Below the pieces are notes generated by a model. That model saw only the letters and a list, made by a program, of their open reading frames with translations. It ran no database searches and was not told the origin of the DNA. A stretch of 64,000 nucleotides of DNA, taken from Dehalococcoidia bacterium (GTDB lineage: Bacteria; Chloroflexota; Dehalococcoidia; GIF9; UBA5629). Position numbers and translations under genes: made by a program. Shown one piece after another: positions 1 to 8,425 of the stretch (positions within the stretch are counted from its first letter, which is position 1; each line of letters begins with the position of its first letter). The DNA lies in the NCBI GenBank assembly GCA_003142375.1, contig PLME01000004.1, positions 169,158 to 233,157 of the forward strand, read 5' to 3'.

Positions 1-702
1 AAAATAATAGAACTATTACTATTGGTACTTATTTTGATGGCAATTTCATGTATGTATACGACTACATGCTATGCCAATTCAGCGGAGCCCCCATCAATAT
101 TGGTCATAGTTCCAAACTCGCCAGCCGACCTCGAAATTAGTATTGAAAATGTAAGAGCTAATAGAACTAATAAGGGTATCGAAAGCTATTACACCTTTTA
201 TCGTTATGATTTAAAATCCAACGATTATACTATGACGGTAACTACGGGTGGTAGATCATTTAAAGTTGTACCGGATACCCCGCTGCAGTTCTATAACAAC
301 GTGTTTACATTAGATTTAGAAAGGCAAACCCTGACCGCAGGTAAATCATTGTTTAGGTCTATCACCTTGGTATCCTTAAGGATAGTTTTAACACTTATAC
401 TAGAGGGTATTGTATTTTATCTCTTTGGTTTCAGAAGTAAAAGATCATGGCTTATTTTCCTAATTGTTAATTTGCTTACTCAAGGAATATTAAATATCTG
501 GCTTAATACATTCATGCCTTTCAACGATTACATAATACTCTCCTTAATTTTTGGGGAAATACTGGTATTTATCATTGAGATGATTGCCTTTATGGTCATG
601 GTAAAGGAGCATAGTCATTTACGGATTGGACTGTATGTGGTGGTGGCAAATCTGTTAAGCCTGATTGCGGGAGGCTATTTAATTACGTTGGTACCTATAT
701 AG
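1..702 (+). CDS. Membrane protein with extracytoplasmic domain, 5' truncated
   Basis: The reading frame is open from base 1, so the true start is probably left of the window; a TTG at 22 is the first in-window candidate. A hydrophobic leader is followed by about 85 residues of beta-rich, probably extracytoplasmic sequence, then four predicted membrane segments (roughly residues 109-130, 143-162, 170-192 and 203-224 counted from the TTG). It ends 70 bases before a tRNA 3' relic. I do not recognise a family and assign no function. The low GC content matches the accessory zone around it. Confidence 0.7.
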   Translation, partial: KIIELLLLVLILMAISCMYTTTCYANSAEPPSILVIVPNSPADLEISIENVRANRTNKGIESYYTFYRYDLKSNDYTMTVTTGGRSFKVVPDTPLQFYNNVFTLDLERQTLTAGKSLFRSITLVSLRIVLTLILEGIVFYLFGFRSKRSWLIFLIVNLLTQGILNIWLNTFMPFNDYIILSLIFGEILVFIIEMIAFMVMVKEHSHLRIGLYVVVANLLSLIAGGYLITLVPI

Positions 703-774
703 CATGCGCCAATTTAGGTTCATTGATATTGTTATTCAATCACCCATATTAATGTTAAAGCCTAGTATCGCAGG

Positions 775-811
775 TCCCTGGTCACTAGTTCGAATCTAGT
801 CGCTGCCACCA
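775..811 (+). repeat. tRNA 3'-end relic (T-arm, acceptor, CCA), putative att scar F1
   Basis: The segment has a T-arm with CTAG stem halves around TTCGAAT, then acceptor strand CGCTGCC, A and CCA, with no 5' half upstream. The last 33 bases match the relics at 8245-8290 and 9979-10024. The upstream part differs from those copies: the CATAA anticodon loop is missing. The likely origin is integration of an element into a tRNA whose 5' strand begins GGCAGCG. Confidence 0.75.
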
Positions 812-973
812 AACTTTTTATTGCACCAGTCATTGAACAGGGGATTGGTCAATAGTCACTTGAATACGTCTTGATAAGGAAATGGTAAAGGAAGCTTCGG
901 AAGGCGTGGCAAAGGTGGTAATGGAGGAATAGAGGTTTGGGCTGGGAAGTGCATGCCATACGCTCTTCGTTGC

Positions 974-1168
974 TCATGGTTTTACCATTTTCTTTTTGTA
1001 TAAATAGGCTATGGCACTTGTCACCCAAGCAATTGTCAATCCGACACCGACTCCACGGATATAGTGGTTATCTATAAGATACCCCACCACAATGAATACC
1101 ACGCTCAGAACCAATTCGAATACTATCAGCGTCGTATCCAACCGATTCAAAATGCTTTTTCTCCACAT
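974..1168 (-). CDS. Small two-TM membrane protein (64 aa)
   Basis: The ATG at 1168 is preceded by a good ribosome site (GAGGTG, about 7 bases upstream). Residues about 14-31 and 37-57 form two hydrophobic segments; the tail is basic (YKKKMVKP). No family recognised. It lies between the tRNA relic and the recombinase, so it is probably element cargo. Confidence 0.6.
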   Translation of the reverse strand: MWRKSILNRLDTTLIVFELVLSVVFIVVGYLIDNHYIRGVGVGLTIAWVTSAIAYLYKKKMVKP

Positions 1169-1446
1169 GCTTTTTCACCTCTTTATCATAATGTTCTGCC
1201 ACTACTTAGATACCCTGTCCTTAGGGCGGGGTTCTTTATTTAGGCAACCTCTTAATCGAGGCTTCACCTTTTTCGATAGCTAGAATGAACCAGTGCCAGA
1301 ATATATATGTCTATATCCCCACTGACCCCAAGCCAGAGCATTACGTAGGGTATTATACAACTAAACTTATATCCACGGTCCTATTGATCTTCTCCTAATT
1401 CGAGACTATCCTCTCACGCACTCTAACGAGAATAAGGAGAGGTTCA
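1169..1446. other. Non-coding leader of the recombinase with a GC hairpin at 1211-1229
   Basis: No supported gene. A short hairpin (CCCTGTCC / GGGCGGGG, 3-base loop) resembles the hairpins found at IS200/IS605 ends, but no transposase is nearby, so this is only a resemblance. The recombinase ribosome site AAGGAGAGG sits at 1433-1441. Confidence 0.4.
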
Positions 1447-2397
1447 ATGTCTACAAAAGCAAAAGTTACTACAATCAAGCAAGCCATTGATAGCTTCCTG
1501 CTATCCTGTAAGGTAGAGGGTAAATCCTTTGGCACAATTGAGTGCTATTCGGATAAACTAAAAGGCTTTCTGTGGTACGCCACCAATTACCACTGGCCCG
1601 ATGATATCCAGTTAATAACTACTGATCATCTGAGGCAATTCTTAGCCTATCTAAGGGAGACTCCACATAGGTTCAATAGTACCTGCCCACGAGCCATGAA
1701 GCCTATCAACTCTACCACCGTTCAGAAGTATTACCGGGCATTATCTGCCTTGTTTAATTGGTTAATACGTGAAGAATTGCTGACATATAACCCATTAATC
1801 AAGATCAAAGTACCTAAAGCTGAGAAGAAAGTAGTTAAAGCTCTGTCGTATGCTGAAGTTAATCAAATTGTATCCACATTTGGTAATCGGTTCGAAGATA
1901 AGCGTAATAAGGCGATCATACTGGTCTTGGTGGACTGTGGCTTAAGGTTAGGAGAGTTGCTCAATATAAAAATGGCTGATGTAAATATGCAGCAACAATT
2001 ACTTAAAGTTGATGGCAAAACCGGAGAACGCGTGGTAAGGTTCGGATTGACTACAGCTAAAGCATTACTGAAGTACATGATGGCAAGACAGGTATTGAAT
2101 GGACATAGTGACCAGTTATGGATAATCAGGGAAGGTACTGGCTTGAAAGATTCAAGTGTTGAGACTTTATTTATCAAGCTGTCGAAGAAAACAGGCATAC
2201 CAGTACATCCACATTTATTGAGGCATACATTTGCTACTTTGTGGCTAAAGAATGGTGGTGATAGCTTGATGCTGCAAAGGTTACTTGGACATACAACATT
2301 GATGATGACGAATAGGTATTGCCAGGCAGTGGGTTGTTATGATGCGGTGGAGGCACACAAGAAGTTTAGTCCGGTGGATAACTTCAAGTCTAGTTAA
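1447..2397 (+). CDS. Tyrosine recombinase / site-specific integrase
   Basis: Catalyses strand exchange between attP and attB. The 316 residues comprise an N-terminal SAM-like core-binding domain (about 8-125) and a C-terminal catalytic domain (about 135-300). Visible catalytic residues: Arg near 168 in CGLRLGELL, HxxR in HPHLLRH (about 255-261), His near 282 in LLGHTT and the Tyr nucleophile near 290 in NRYCQ. The ATG follows AAGGAGAGG. The gene lies 640 bases from a tRNA 3' relic, the usual arrangement for a tRNA-targeted integrative element. Its 3' end recurs as truncated copies at 3421, 5485, 10149, 11306, 20932 and 50664. It appears intact and may be the only functional recombinase here. 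Confidence 0.93.
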   Translation: MSTKAKVTTIKQAIDSFLLSCKVEGKSFGTIECYSDKLKGFLWYATNYHWPDDIQLITTDHLRQFLAYLRETPHRFNSTCPRAMKPINSTTVQKYYRALSALFNWLIREELLTYNPLIKIKVPKAEKKVVKALSYAEVNQIVSTFGNRFEDKRNKAIILVLVDCGLRLGELLNIKMADVNMQQQLLKVDGKTGERVVRFGLTTAKALLKYMMARQVLNGHSDQLWIIREGTGLKDSSVETLFIKLSKKTGIPVHPHLLRHTFATLWLKNGGDSLMLQRLLGHTTLMMTNRYCQAVGCYDAVEAHKKFSPVDNFKSS

Positions 2398-2521
2398 ATA
2401 CAATGCTTCATCTTTTTTGGGGAAGCTGTACTGTCCACTGCCAAATAGTGAACATAATATAGAAAAGGGTATAATTATTGTGGCTAGGTCATACTGAAAT
2501 GAAAATGAAAAGGAAAGGCAT

Positions 2522-2860
2522 ATGGTAGAACACGAAGAACCCAGAGACCGCAGAATACACGGAGAACACGGAGAACGAGAGCCACATAGGTGGCCACCTG
2601 GAAAAGGCACTCCAAGCTATGAAGCCTCACACGAGGTTTACCTTACCAAGGACTTCGGATCAGAAAGGGAGGGAGACCTGATAGCTTTTATCAACAAGCA
2701 CATCACTGAGTTTAAAGGGAAGACTGAGGATAAGCAAGGCATCCCTCTAATGCTTTTTGAGAGGCAGCAAGACGCTCACAATTTTGCTAATGAGATCAGT
2801 GCCAGACTTAATATAAGCAAAGAACACATAACAGTTAAGGCACGGAAATATACACGCTAG
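2522..2860 (+). CDS. Hypothetical protein (112 aa)
   Basis: The ATG at 2522 has AGGAAAGG close upstream. The first 35 residues are charged and low complexity (repeated GEHGE), encoded by a repetitive stretch, so translation might start later. The rest, about 40-112, looks like a small alpha/beta domain. No family recognised. It lies 125 bases downstream of the recombinase and may belong to the same element. Confidence 0.5.
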   Translation: MVEHEEPRDRRIHGEHGEREPHRWPPGKGTPSYEASHEVYLTKDFGSEREGDLIAFINKHITEFKGKTEDKQGIPLMLFERQQDAHNFANEISARLNISKEHITVKARKYTR

Positions 2861-3162
2861 CATATTTAAGCTTAGAAATACGAAATTCTGAGAGAGTCAT
2901 TCACAATATCCGCCATGCTGAATTTTTCTAAATTCTTAACCGGGATATATATTCAAATAGTAACCATATTAACCTTAGTGCCAGTGGGATGGATACCTGG
3001 TCAGGGCTATATAAAAACTGGTTCTTTTTGGTGAAATACTCCGTGTATTTATGAAGAATCTGAGGATAGATTTAGGGATGCGATGGATTGGGCGTACCGG
3101 TCTATAGGTAGTCAGAAATGCCTTATAAATATGTGAAATTTTGAGAGAGCTATCCTCTAACG
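2861..3162. repeat. Compound dispersed repeat, copy 1 (block B about 2883-2945, block A about 3018-3094)
   Basis: No gene is supported. Block B (starts AAATTCTG, contains TTTTTCTAA) is related to 5709-5771 and 8008-8068. Block A (starts GGTTCTTTTT, ends GGATTGGGC) is related to 5566-5642, with a partial copy at 5824-5850. The copies are diverged, so they are old. Confidence 0.55.
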
Positions 3163-3378
3163 TTATTTGCCCCAAATCTTAGCATATAGAGGGATCGATA
3201 TCACCAGAGCTACAACAAGAAATATCCACCATGTCCATATTGGCAACCATATTGCCAGCAGCAAACCTATTGCCACTCCAGCAAGAAACTTGACCGTTAT
3301 AAATAGTATCAGGTGACATTTTGATAACTGTCTTAACTTTTCTATCCCTTTATCATACCAACTGACAATACCCGTCAT
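3163..3378 (-). CDS. Small two-TM membrane protein (71 aa)
   Basis: The ATG at 3378 is preceded by AGGAGGT at ideal spacing. After a polar N-terminus (residues 1-20) there are two hydrophobic segments, about 25-43 and 46-66, with a Trp-rich turn. No recognised family. Just upstream of its promoter side is a recombinase 3'-tail relic. Confidence 0.7.
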   Translation of the reverse strand: MTGIVSWYDKGIEKLRQLSKCHLILFITVKFLAGVAIGLLLAIWLPIWTWWIFLVVALVISIPLYAKIWGK

Positions 3379-3420
3379 AGTATTTACCTCCTGTCTCAGT
3401 TACGAAATCATGATAGCACA

Positions 3421-3461
3421 GATGCGGTAGAGGCACATAGGAGGTTTAGTCCGGTGGATGG
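3421..3461 (+). pseudogene. Recombinase 3'-tail relic R1
   Basis: About 41 bases match the 3' end of the recombinase at 1447 (the part encoding DAVEAHKKFSPVD) with a few substitutions. No other part of the gene is present. Confidence 0.7.
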
Positions 3462-3636
3462 CTTGGCGAAATACCTATATTAGTCCAGTTATTGGAATAT
3501 GCCTATTTGTTCCCCAATCTTAAGTCAAATTTAGGAATTGTCAGTTTCATATCAGGTATTTATAAGTCAGCCGTCAAGTATAACCAAAACTACTCCTCTA
3601 TACTAAGCATAAAGTAATATCGAGAGGAGGTTAAAG

Positions 3637-4029
3637 TTGAAAAACAAATCCCTTATTGTTTTACTGACATTAGCGCTATTAACAATAGTTGTGGCCACAG
3701 GTTGCAGTTCCTCGTACGTAACCAGGGAGCAGTTCACGGCTTTACAAAATCAGGTCAATTCACTCAGCAACTCACTCAATTCAGCTCAGCAACAACTGGC
3801 GTCAACTCAGCAACAACTGTCTTCAACTCAGCAACAACTGTCTTCAGCCCAGCAGTCGCTCTCTCAAGCGCAATCCAAGCTGCAGCAGCAGAATACGTAT
3901 GGTACCTATGCGCAACCGTCATATCAACCTAATATTATCTATCGAACCTATCCATACGGATATCAAAGCTATCCATATGGTTATCAAACCTATCCCTACG
4001 GATATCGATACTATCCATACGGATATTGA
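3637..4029 (+). CDS. Lipoprotein with coiled-coil and YPYGY repeats (130 aa)
   Basis: Starts at TTG with GAGGAGG 8 bases upstream. Residues 1-23 form a lipoprotein signal peptide with lipobox ATGC. Residues about 30-85 are a Gln/Ser heptad-like coiled coil built from STQQQLS units, as in Lpp-like or Braun-type spacers. Residues 95-130 are Tyr/Pro-rich with four YPYGY copies. Probably an envelope-anchored structural protein; the partner is unknown. The Gln-codon repeats make this locus prone to slippage. Confidence 0.8.
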   Translation: MKNKSLIVLLTLALLTIVVATGCSSSYVTREQFTALQNQVNSLSNSLNSAQQQLASTQQQLSSTQQQLSSAQQSLSQAQSKLQQQNTYGTYAQPSYQPNIIYRTYPYGYQSYPYGYQTYPYGYRYYPYGY

Positions 4030-4116
4030 ATTACAGAATCTAGTAAAAGTTAATATCGGTTAGGCTGTATATCCAATTATGTCATAATATTTTCACTCAA
4101 ATTCTGTAACACGCAC

Positions 4117-4623
4117 ATGAAACAACTCATACGAATAGGTGTTTCGAGTTTTTTTATCGTGGCCTTGACTTTAAGTTGTCAATCACCTGTTCCGACGGAT
4201 ATTCCAAACGAGCAATACCCGGCGGACATCAGTGGGCGTGTTATCATGGCTGAGTTTCTGTCAGAACAGGGGTCAATTTACAGGCCTCCTAATGACGAGA
4301 CTTTCTGGGTCGTAGACATCACTTTCACCAATAAGGCGTATGAGCTACCAGATATTAGCGGTTACGACCACTGGAATATCGTGGTTGGGGATAAGTATTA
4401 TTGGATACCAGAGTTGTTGAAGCAGGATAGACTGCCGCTTCTTAACGTCCCTGCAAACCAAACTGAGAAAAAAATAGTGTGCTTCCAAGTTCCCAGCAGT
4501 TTGAAGGTAGGAGATGCTAGACTGGCATATCAGGCTCAAAAACTAGTCTCTTTTGGGCGGTTGACTGGTGATGGGAAAGTGGCTGGGTATGATTGGGGTT
4601 CGAGAACGGCGGTCAATAAATAG
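4117..4623 (+). CDS. Lipoprotein with beta-sandwich domain (168 aa)
   Basis: N-terminal signal peptide with lipobox LTLSC (Cys 21). Residues 35-155 are beta-rich and include WVVDITFTN, reminiscent of the DUF4352/telomeric-repeat-like extracellular Ig folds of Gram-positive lipoproteins; this is a resemblance only. No clear ribosome site lies before the ATG. It is 87 bases after the coiled-coil lipoprotein and may be co-transcribed. Confidence 0.7.
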   Translation: MKQLIRIGVSSFFIVALTLSCQSPVPTDIPNEQYPADISGRVIMAEFLSEQGSIYRPPNDETFWVVDITFTNKAYELPDISGYDHWNIVVGDKYYWIPELLKQDRLPLLNVPANQTEKKIVCFQVPSSLKVGDARLAYQAQKLVSFGRLTGDGKVAGYDWGSRTAVNK

Positions 4624-4727
4624 GAAATGCCGATGCTAAGAACGCTCATATTGTTAACCTTGGTCTAGCTGGTAGTGCCCATGCCCGATCAGGGTAAGAT
4701 TAAAGTTGCACATGCTACAATGAAATA

Positions 4728-5114
4728 ATGAGACCAATACTAATCAAAGTTGTCTGGGGAGTCTTTGCAGTCCTCGTGGCGCTTTTCATATTCGCACTGA
4801 CTCCATTCAGGGAGCAGTTCGGACGTTTTGAAGTATTTCCTGGCATTCCGCTAATTGTACTGGGCCTCATGTTGGTGGTCTTGGCCGCCACACTAAACAT
4901 GAAGACCCTCCTCAAGTGTTTTCTGGTAGTTGCTGGAGCTTCGGCCATCGGGTGGCCCTCCAGCCTCTTCCTGCACAATTTTCTTTATTATTACTACCCT
5001 ACTGAGCCAATAACTTATATTCTCTTTTTCCTTGTTTTTCCGCTTTCCTTCGCAATTGGCTCTACAGGTTCAATAGTCGTCGGCTTAATATCGTTGTTAC
5101 ATCGCAATATATAG
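4728..5114 (+). CDS. Four-TM membrane protein (128 aa)
   Basis: Four hydrophobic segments, roughly residues 7-24, 35-56, 60-80 and 92-124. The ribosome site before the ATG is weak. No family recognised; same strand as the two preceding lipoproteins. Confidence 0.6.
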   Translation: MRPILIKVVWGVFAVLVALFIFALTPFREQFGRFEVFPGIPLIVLGLMLVVLAATLNMKTLLKCFLVVAGASAIGWPSSLFLHNFLYYYYPTEPITYILFFLVFPLSFAIGSTGSIVVGLISLLHRNI

Positions 5115-5256
5115 GTAATTTACGACTGCTTAGACTTACGATAATTGGGCGTAGTGCGCATGGCGCCACTCAACATAAGAACACAATTATTGATATTCGA
5201 TCTGAGTAATACAAACTTTGAATTCAATTGGAAGAGATTACAGTCATCTGAACACG

Positions 5257-5403
5257 CTACTTTTTTGTCTGTTTCTTGATTGTTTTAAGCTGTTTGTCTT
5301 TTCTTGCTTTTCTTCCATCCGGATTTCGAATTGTTCCCTTTGGCAAACCATGTTTTTTCTCGATGCTCCCAACAGTTATATCACTACGATCTTTACGTGG
5401 CAT
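5257..5403 (-). CDS. Small very basic protein (48 aa)
   Basis: The ATG at 5403 has GGGAGGT 7 bases upstream. Translation gives a 48-residue Lys/Arg-rich product beginning MPRKDRSDITVGSIEKKHG and ending KKQTKK. The strong ribosome site and biased composition support coding, while the opposite-strand frame over the same bases (5218-5466) has no ribosome site. It may bind nucleic acid; function unknown. Confidence 0.65.
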   Translation of the reverse strand: MPRKDRSDITVGSIEKKHGLPKGTIRNPDGRKARKDKQLKTIKKQTKK

Positions 5404-5484
5404 GTAATCAACCTCCCATTTTTGATCGTATTAAATATAGATTATCATGATATGCTTGTCAATTAATTGTCTATGTACTAACAC

Positions 5485-5530
5485 GATATAATGCAGTAGA
5501 GGCACATAAGAGGTTTAGTCCGGTAGATGG
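5485..5530 (+). pseudogene. Recombinase 3'-tail relic R2
   Basis: Matches the 3' end of the recombinase at 1447 over the bases encoding about DAVEAHKRFSPVD, with substitutions and no upstream coding sequence. Repeat block A follows 36 bases later. Confidence 0.65.
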
Positions 5531-5894
5531 ATTGAGGTAATGGGCGGTTGGACGGATTTTAGGATTGGTTCTTTTTAGTGAGATACCCCGTTTATATACG
5601 AGGAATCTTGAGACGGAATAAGGGATGCAAGGGATTGGGCAGGGAAATAGGGCATGGATAAAAAAGTGCGATTATTAATGAGGAAATTCAGGGAATAGGC
5701 AAATCTGCAAATTCTGCATGACTCATTCATCATTCCACATGGTCGTAACCTTTCTAACTTTTCACGGCGGTATCAATATTGGGATTGAGGTTATGGAAAT
5801 AGGCTAGAATGATATAAGAGCTGGTTCTTTTTACTGAGATTCATCGGTAATTAAAGGTGCAACTGAAGACGTATTAAGTGTAGTAGCCATGACT
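5531..5894. repeat. Compound dispersed repeat, copy 2 (A 5566-5642, B 5709-5771, partial A 5824-5850)
   Basis: No gene in this 360-base stretch. It contains a second copy of the A block seen at 3018-3094, a second copy of the B block seen at 2883-2945, and then the first bases of A again (GGTTCTTTTT). The order differs from copy 1, so the region has been rearranged. Confidence 0.55.
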
Positions 5895-6332
5895 TCATGT
5901 GACAGTTGAGATCTCTATAACCTTGCGTTCAAAAGTTCTGATATCTTCTTCCGAAGGCACATTTCTGAGATTTGGGTGATCAGCTTCTATACCCTTAAGT
6001 TCCATTAGGCAAGTGATCTTTTTCCCATCATGTGGATCAAAATAGAAACACTGCCCTCCATTGCTCACCAGAGGACAATCATCCCATCGCCATGCAGATG
6101 ATACTCCAAACATTGCCGTTCCATCTTTCCGTGGTCTTGTTTTGATTTCGCCTGTGGCAATTTGTCCTATCAACTCTTCATTCGGTAAATTCAAGTAGAT
6201 TAGGAGGTCTTGAGTACTCAGCCACTTCTGCTCTACTAAGTCTGCTCGTTTTCTGTAATTGTCAACTAATACCCTACATTTGTTTAGAGTAGGAATATAA
6301 TGCTTACAGTTATAACCAAAATGATATTCCAT
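5895..6332 (-). CDS. Hypothetical Cys-containing protein (145 aa)
   Basis: The ATG at 6332 follows AGAGGAGG. Five cysteines (in NCKHY, NKCRV, DDCPL, GQCFY and ITCLM) could bind a metal, but no standard zinc or Fe-S motif is visible. It lies 26 bases downstream of the exonuclease-BRCT gene on the same strand and is likely co-transcribed. No family recognised. Confidence 0.65.
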   Translation of the reverse strand: MEYHFGYNCKHYIPTLNKCRVLVDNYRKRADLVEQKWLSTQDLLIYLNLPNEELIGQIATGEIKTRPRKDGTAMFGVSSAWRWDDCPLVSNGGQCFYFDPHDGKKITCLMELKGIEADHPNLRNVPSEEDIRTFERKVIEISTVT

Positions 6333-6358
6333 TCTGACCTCCTCTGCGCGTAGCAGGA

Positions 6359-7216
6359 TTAGTATTCCAAATCAACCAGATGCTTAAAATCAGTTTCTTG
6401 GAGAATACGTATTTGTTGGCCTTGCATTATCAATGATTCAGCCTTCCTATGCTTTAAACTTTTTTCGTGACCCGCTAACCGTCTAATATCTTGATTCCCG
6501 ACAACCAATATGGTTGTGTCTTTATTAACTCCAGTTTGCACATTACAGCCTATTCTGGCTGCCATTTCTGCTGCTTCCCTCCTTGGTATTTCTAAAGCTC
6601 CTGTAAATACCAAGTTGTTACCATATAAACAACCTTCCGGATTCCCCTCGGATTTAATATCTTGAATATGGTTTGGGTCAATTGGTTGTTTTACCCTTTG
6701 AAGCCAACCATCTATACCTAACCCGCTCCGTTCCATAGCAGCTAAGAATATGACTGCTGCTGCCTTGGCATCTTCTAAAGCATCATGACATTCGAACTCA
6801 TAACCAATATCTTTACATATGTTTGCCAATCCATAACCAGACCAAGCAAATTTTTCCCATGTTCTTCGGGCAACCCTTGCTGAGTCTAGCCATATGGGTT
6901 CAGGGTGACGAAGATTATATTTATCAAAAGCTTGATTTATTGATACACGGTCAAAATGAGTGTGACTAATAACAACGTTGTTATCGAGATAATGATATAT
7001 TTCCCCAGATAATTCATTTAATTTTGGGGCACTTTGTACTGTGGACTCATCAATGCCATGAATGGAAATATTAATCGGACTAAAGAAATCTTCTGGATCA
7101 ACATAGGTTTTCCACTCTTCAGATAAATTCCCGTTTGTATATCTAACTACTCCAATTTGGCATATTGATGAACAGTCAGGATTTGCAGTCTCGACATCAA
7201 TGGCAACAAATTCCAT
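6359..7216 (-). CDS. DnaQ-type 3'-5' exonuclease with BRCT domain
   Basis: A 285-residue fusion. Residues 1-165 are a DEDDh exonuclease: AIDVETA holds the first two acidic residues (Asp7, Glu9), SHTHFD is the ExoII-like region, and ECHDALEDA carries the catalytic His and Asp. Residues about 195-282 are a BRCT domain (LVFTGAL start, TGVNKDTTILVVG core), as at the C-terminus of NAD-dependent DNA ligases. The same exonuclease-BRCT architecture is known in polymerase III epsilon-like proteins of Firmicutes and mobile DNA. Probable role: DNA repair or nucleolytic processing. Same strand as the zinc-ribbon gene upstream. Confidence 0.9.
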   Translation of the reverse strand: MEFVAIDVETANPDCSSICQIGVVRYTNGNLSEEWKTYVDPEDFFSPINISIHGIDESTVQSAPKLNELSGEIYHYLDNNVVISHTHFDRVSINQAFDKYNLRHPEPIWLDSARVARRTWEKFAWSGYGLANICKDIGYEFECHDALEDAKAAAVIFLAAMERSGLGIDGWLQRVKQPIDPNHIQDIKSEGNPEGCLYGNNLVFTGALEIPRREAAEMAARIGCNVQTGVNKDTTILVVGNQDIRRLAGHEKSLKHRKAESLIMQGQQIRILQETDFKHLVDLEY

Positions 7217-7283
7217 CTCATGCTTCCTTCTTCAGAATAAAATCTCAAAATCCTAATCTGCTTGTTCCTTGGTCTGCGCGGCT

Positions 7284-7403
7284 TTACTTAATTGATGCAA
7301 GTTCTCGGTCAACGGTCTCATTCCAATGTAAGGTTTGTTTAAGATTGCCTATCAGCCCATTTATCCAAGATTTTCTTGGTTCAGTATTGAAATATATTTC
7401 CAT
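7284..7403 (-). CDS. Possible small ORF (39 aa) between zinc-ribbon and exonuclease genes
   Basis: An ATG 13 bases after the stop of the zinc-ribbon gene opens a 39-residue frame beginning MEIYFNTEPRKSWING. The ribosome site is weak, so translation would probably be coupled to the upstream gene. It could equally be chance. Confidence 0.3.
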   Translation of the reverse strand: MEIYFNTEPRKSWINGLIGNLKQTLHWNETVDRELASIK

Positions 7404-7415
7404 TGCATTCCAGAC

Positions 7416-7913
7416 TTAATCTCCCTTTCGCGGAATTGCATTATAGCTACCAGACACCTGATAGATAAGAACGCTAGAACGCTGATTTCTGGGATGAACG
7501 AAGTTTACACCGGCACAGATATGAGTTTTACAGTTTCCCCATTCATTATGTATTTTCAAAAGGATGTCATTTTGTAGCCTTAAAAGGTCTTCTTGGTTTG
7601 CTACACAAAGTGTTGATATCCTGCCATTTGTTGTAATAGCAGGTATCAAGATAGAAGAATGTCCTCCTAAATTCCAACCTACTAATCGTTTATCACGAGG
7701 GTCAAGAGATAAAAGATGCAAAGACGGTTCTTGTAACTGTGTTGTAGGCCAGGGAAACATAGCACCGCACTTTGTGCAATTCATGAATTGTGTATCGGCT
7801 ATAGCACCACATGTAGGACAGCTATATTGGAATTGTGATTGGCAGTTCCAGCAACAGAGTTGCCCCATATTGTTTTGTGCACCGCATCTGTAACACTGAA
7901 ATGTTTGTTGCAT
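7416..7913 (-). CDS. Zinc-ribbon protein of the MQQ family (165 aa)
   Basis: The first 55 residues carry two double-CxxC ribbons (CYRCG...CCWNC; CPTCG...CTKCG). Residues 60-165 form an unrecognised C-terminal domain. The N-terminus MQQTFQCYRCG and about 90 bases of upstream DNA (7914-8003) resemble those of the island gene at 47845-48291 (upstream 48292-48386). Similar MQQ ribbons open the genes at 42289 and 43501. Function unknown; ribbons of this kind usually mediate protein or nucleic-acid contacts. Confidence 0.8.
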   Translation of the reverse strand: MQQTFQCYRCGAQNNMGQLCCWNCQSQFQYSCPTCGAIADTQFMNCTKCGAMFPWPTTQLQEPSLHLLSLDPRDKRLVGWNLGGHSSILIPAITTNGRISTLCVANQEDLLRLQNDILLKIHNEWGNCKTHICAGVNFVHPRNQRSSVLIYQVSGSYNAIPRKGD

Positions 7914-8425
7914 TAAACAACCTCACGACAGCGCCAATATTCTATTGTATCCGTATTGCTAAAACAACACCACTTGTAGGGAGCATTAATAAGCTCGCAG
8001 TTCTCGAAATTCTGCCAGACTCGTTCAATATTCCGCACGTTCCCATTTTTTCTAACTTTTCAACCTGGCTACCTATAGGTGGGCTATATATTATAAAAAC
8101 GCCATCCTCACCTTAACTACGTTCCTCTTGACCTTAGCCCCTCGGCCTATTATAGTTAAGCTGCCTTAACCAGTTGGCACAAACTGGATTATATATTGAA
8201 GAAAATAGAAGAATATGACGGTATCAATTTTGATAGAGACTGGAACTCATAAGCCCTTGGTCACTAGTTCAAATCTAGTCGCTGCCACCATTCCTCTTCA
8301 ATCTCCTTTAGCCAACCAAGGGATTCATCAAAAACATCAGACTTATTTAGCTACCGAGCCGGACAAATGGATCTCCATTGAAATGCAAACTGGAAAGCAA
8401 ATCTAATAATAATGCTATTCTGCCC
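7914..8425. repeat. Gene-free stretch: conserved leader, block B copy 3, tRNA relic F2
   Basis: 7914-8003 is homologous to 48292-48386 upstream of another zinc-ribbon gene. 8008-8068 is a third copy of block B. 8245-8290 is tRNA relic F2 (separate entry). Open frames here overlap these repeats and lack ribosome sites, so I call no gene. Confidence 0.6.
8245..8290 (+). repeat. 3' half of a CAT-anticodon tRNA, att scar F2
   Basis: Reads from the anticodon loop (CTCATAA) through the variable loop, T-arm (TTCAAAT) and acceptor CGCTGCC to CCA; no 5' half is upstream. Spacing from CAT to the T-loop equals that of elongator tRNA-Met. It differs from F3 (9979-10024) at only a couple of bases. Elements that insert in the anticodon loop region leave scars like this. 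Confidence 0.8.

Noticed and set aside
5218..5466. Plus-strand 82-codon frame
   Set aside because: No ribosome site and Phe/Cys-rich translation typical of the antisense of a Lys-rich gene; the minus-strand gene at 5257-5403 is preferred.
8215..8406. Open frame across tRNA scar F2, and a similar one at 9943-10164 across F3
   Set aside because: The shared peptide THKPLVTSSNLVAAT is just the translation of the tRNA fragment.
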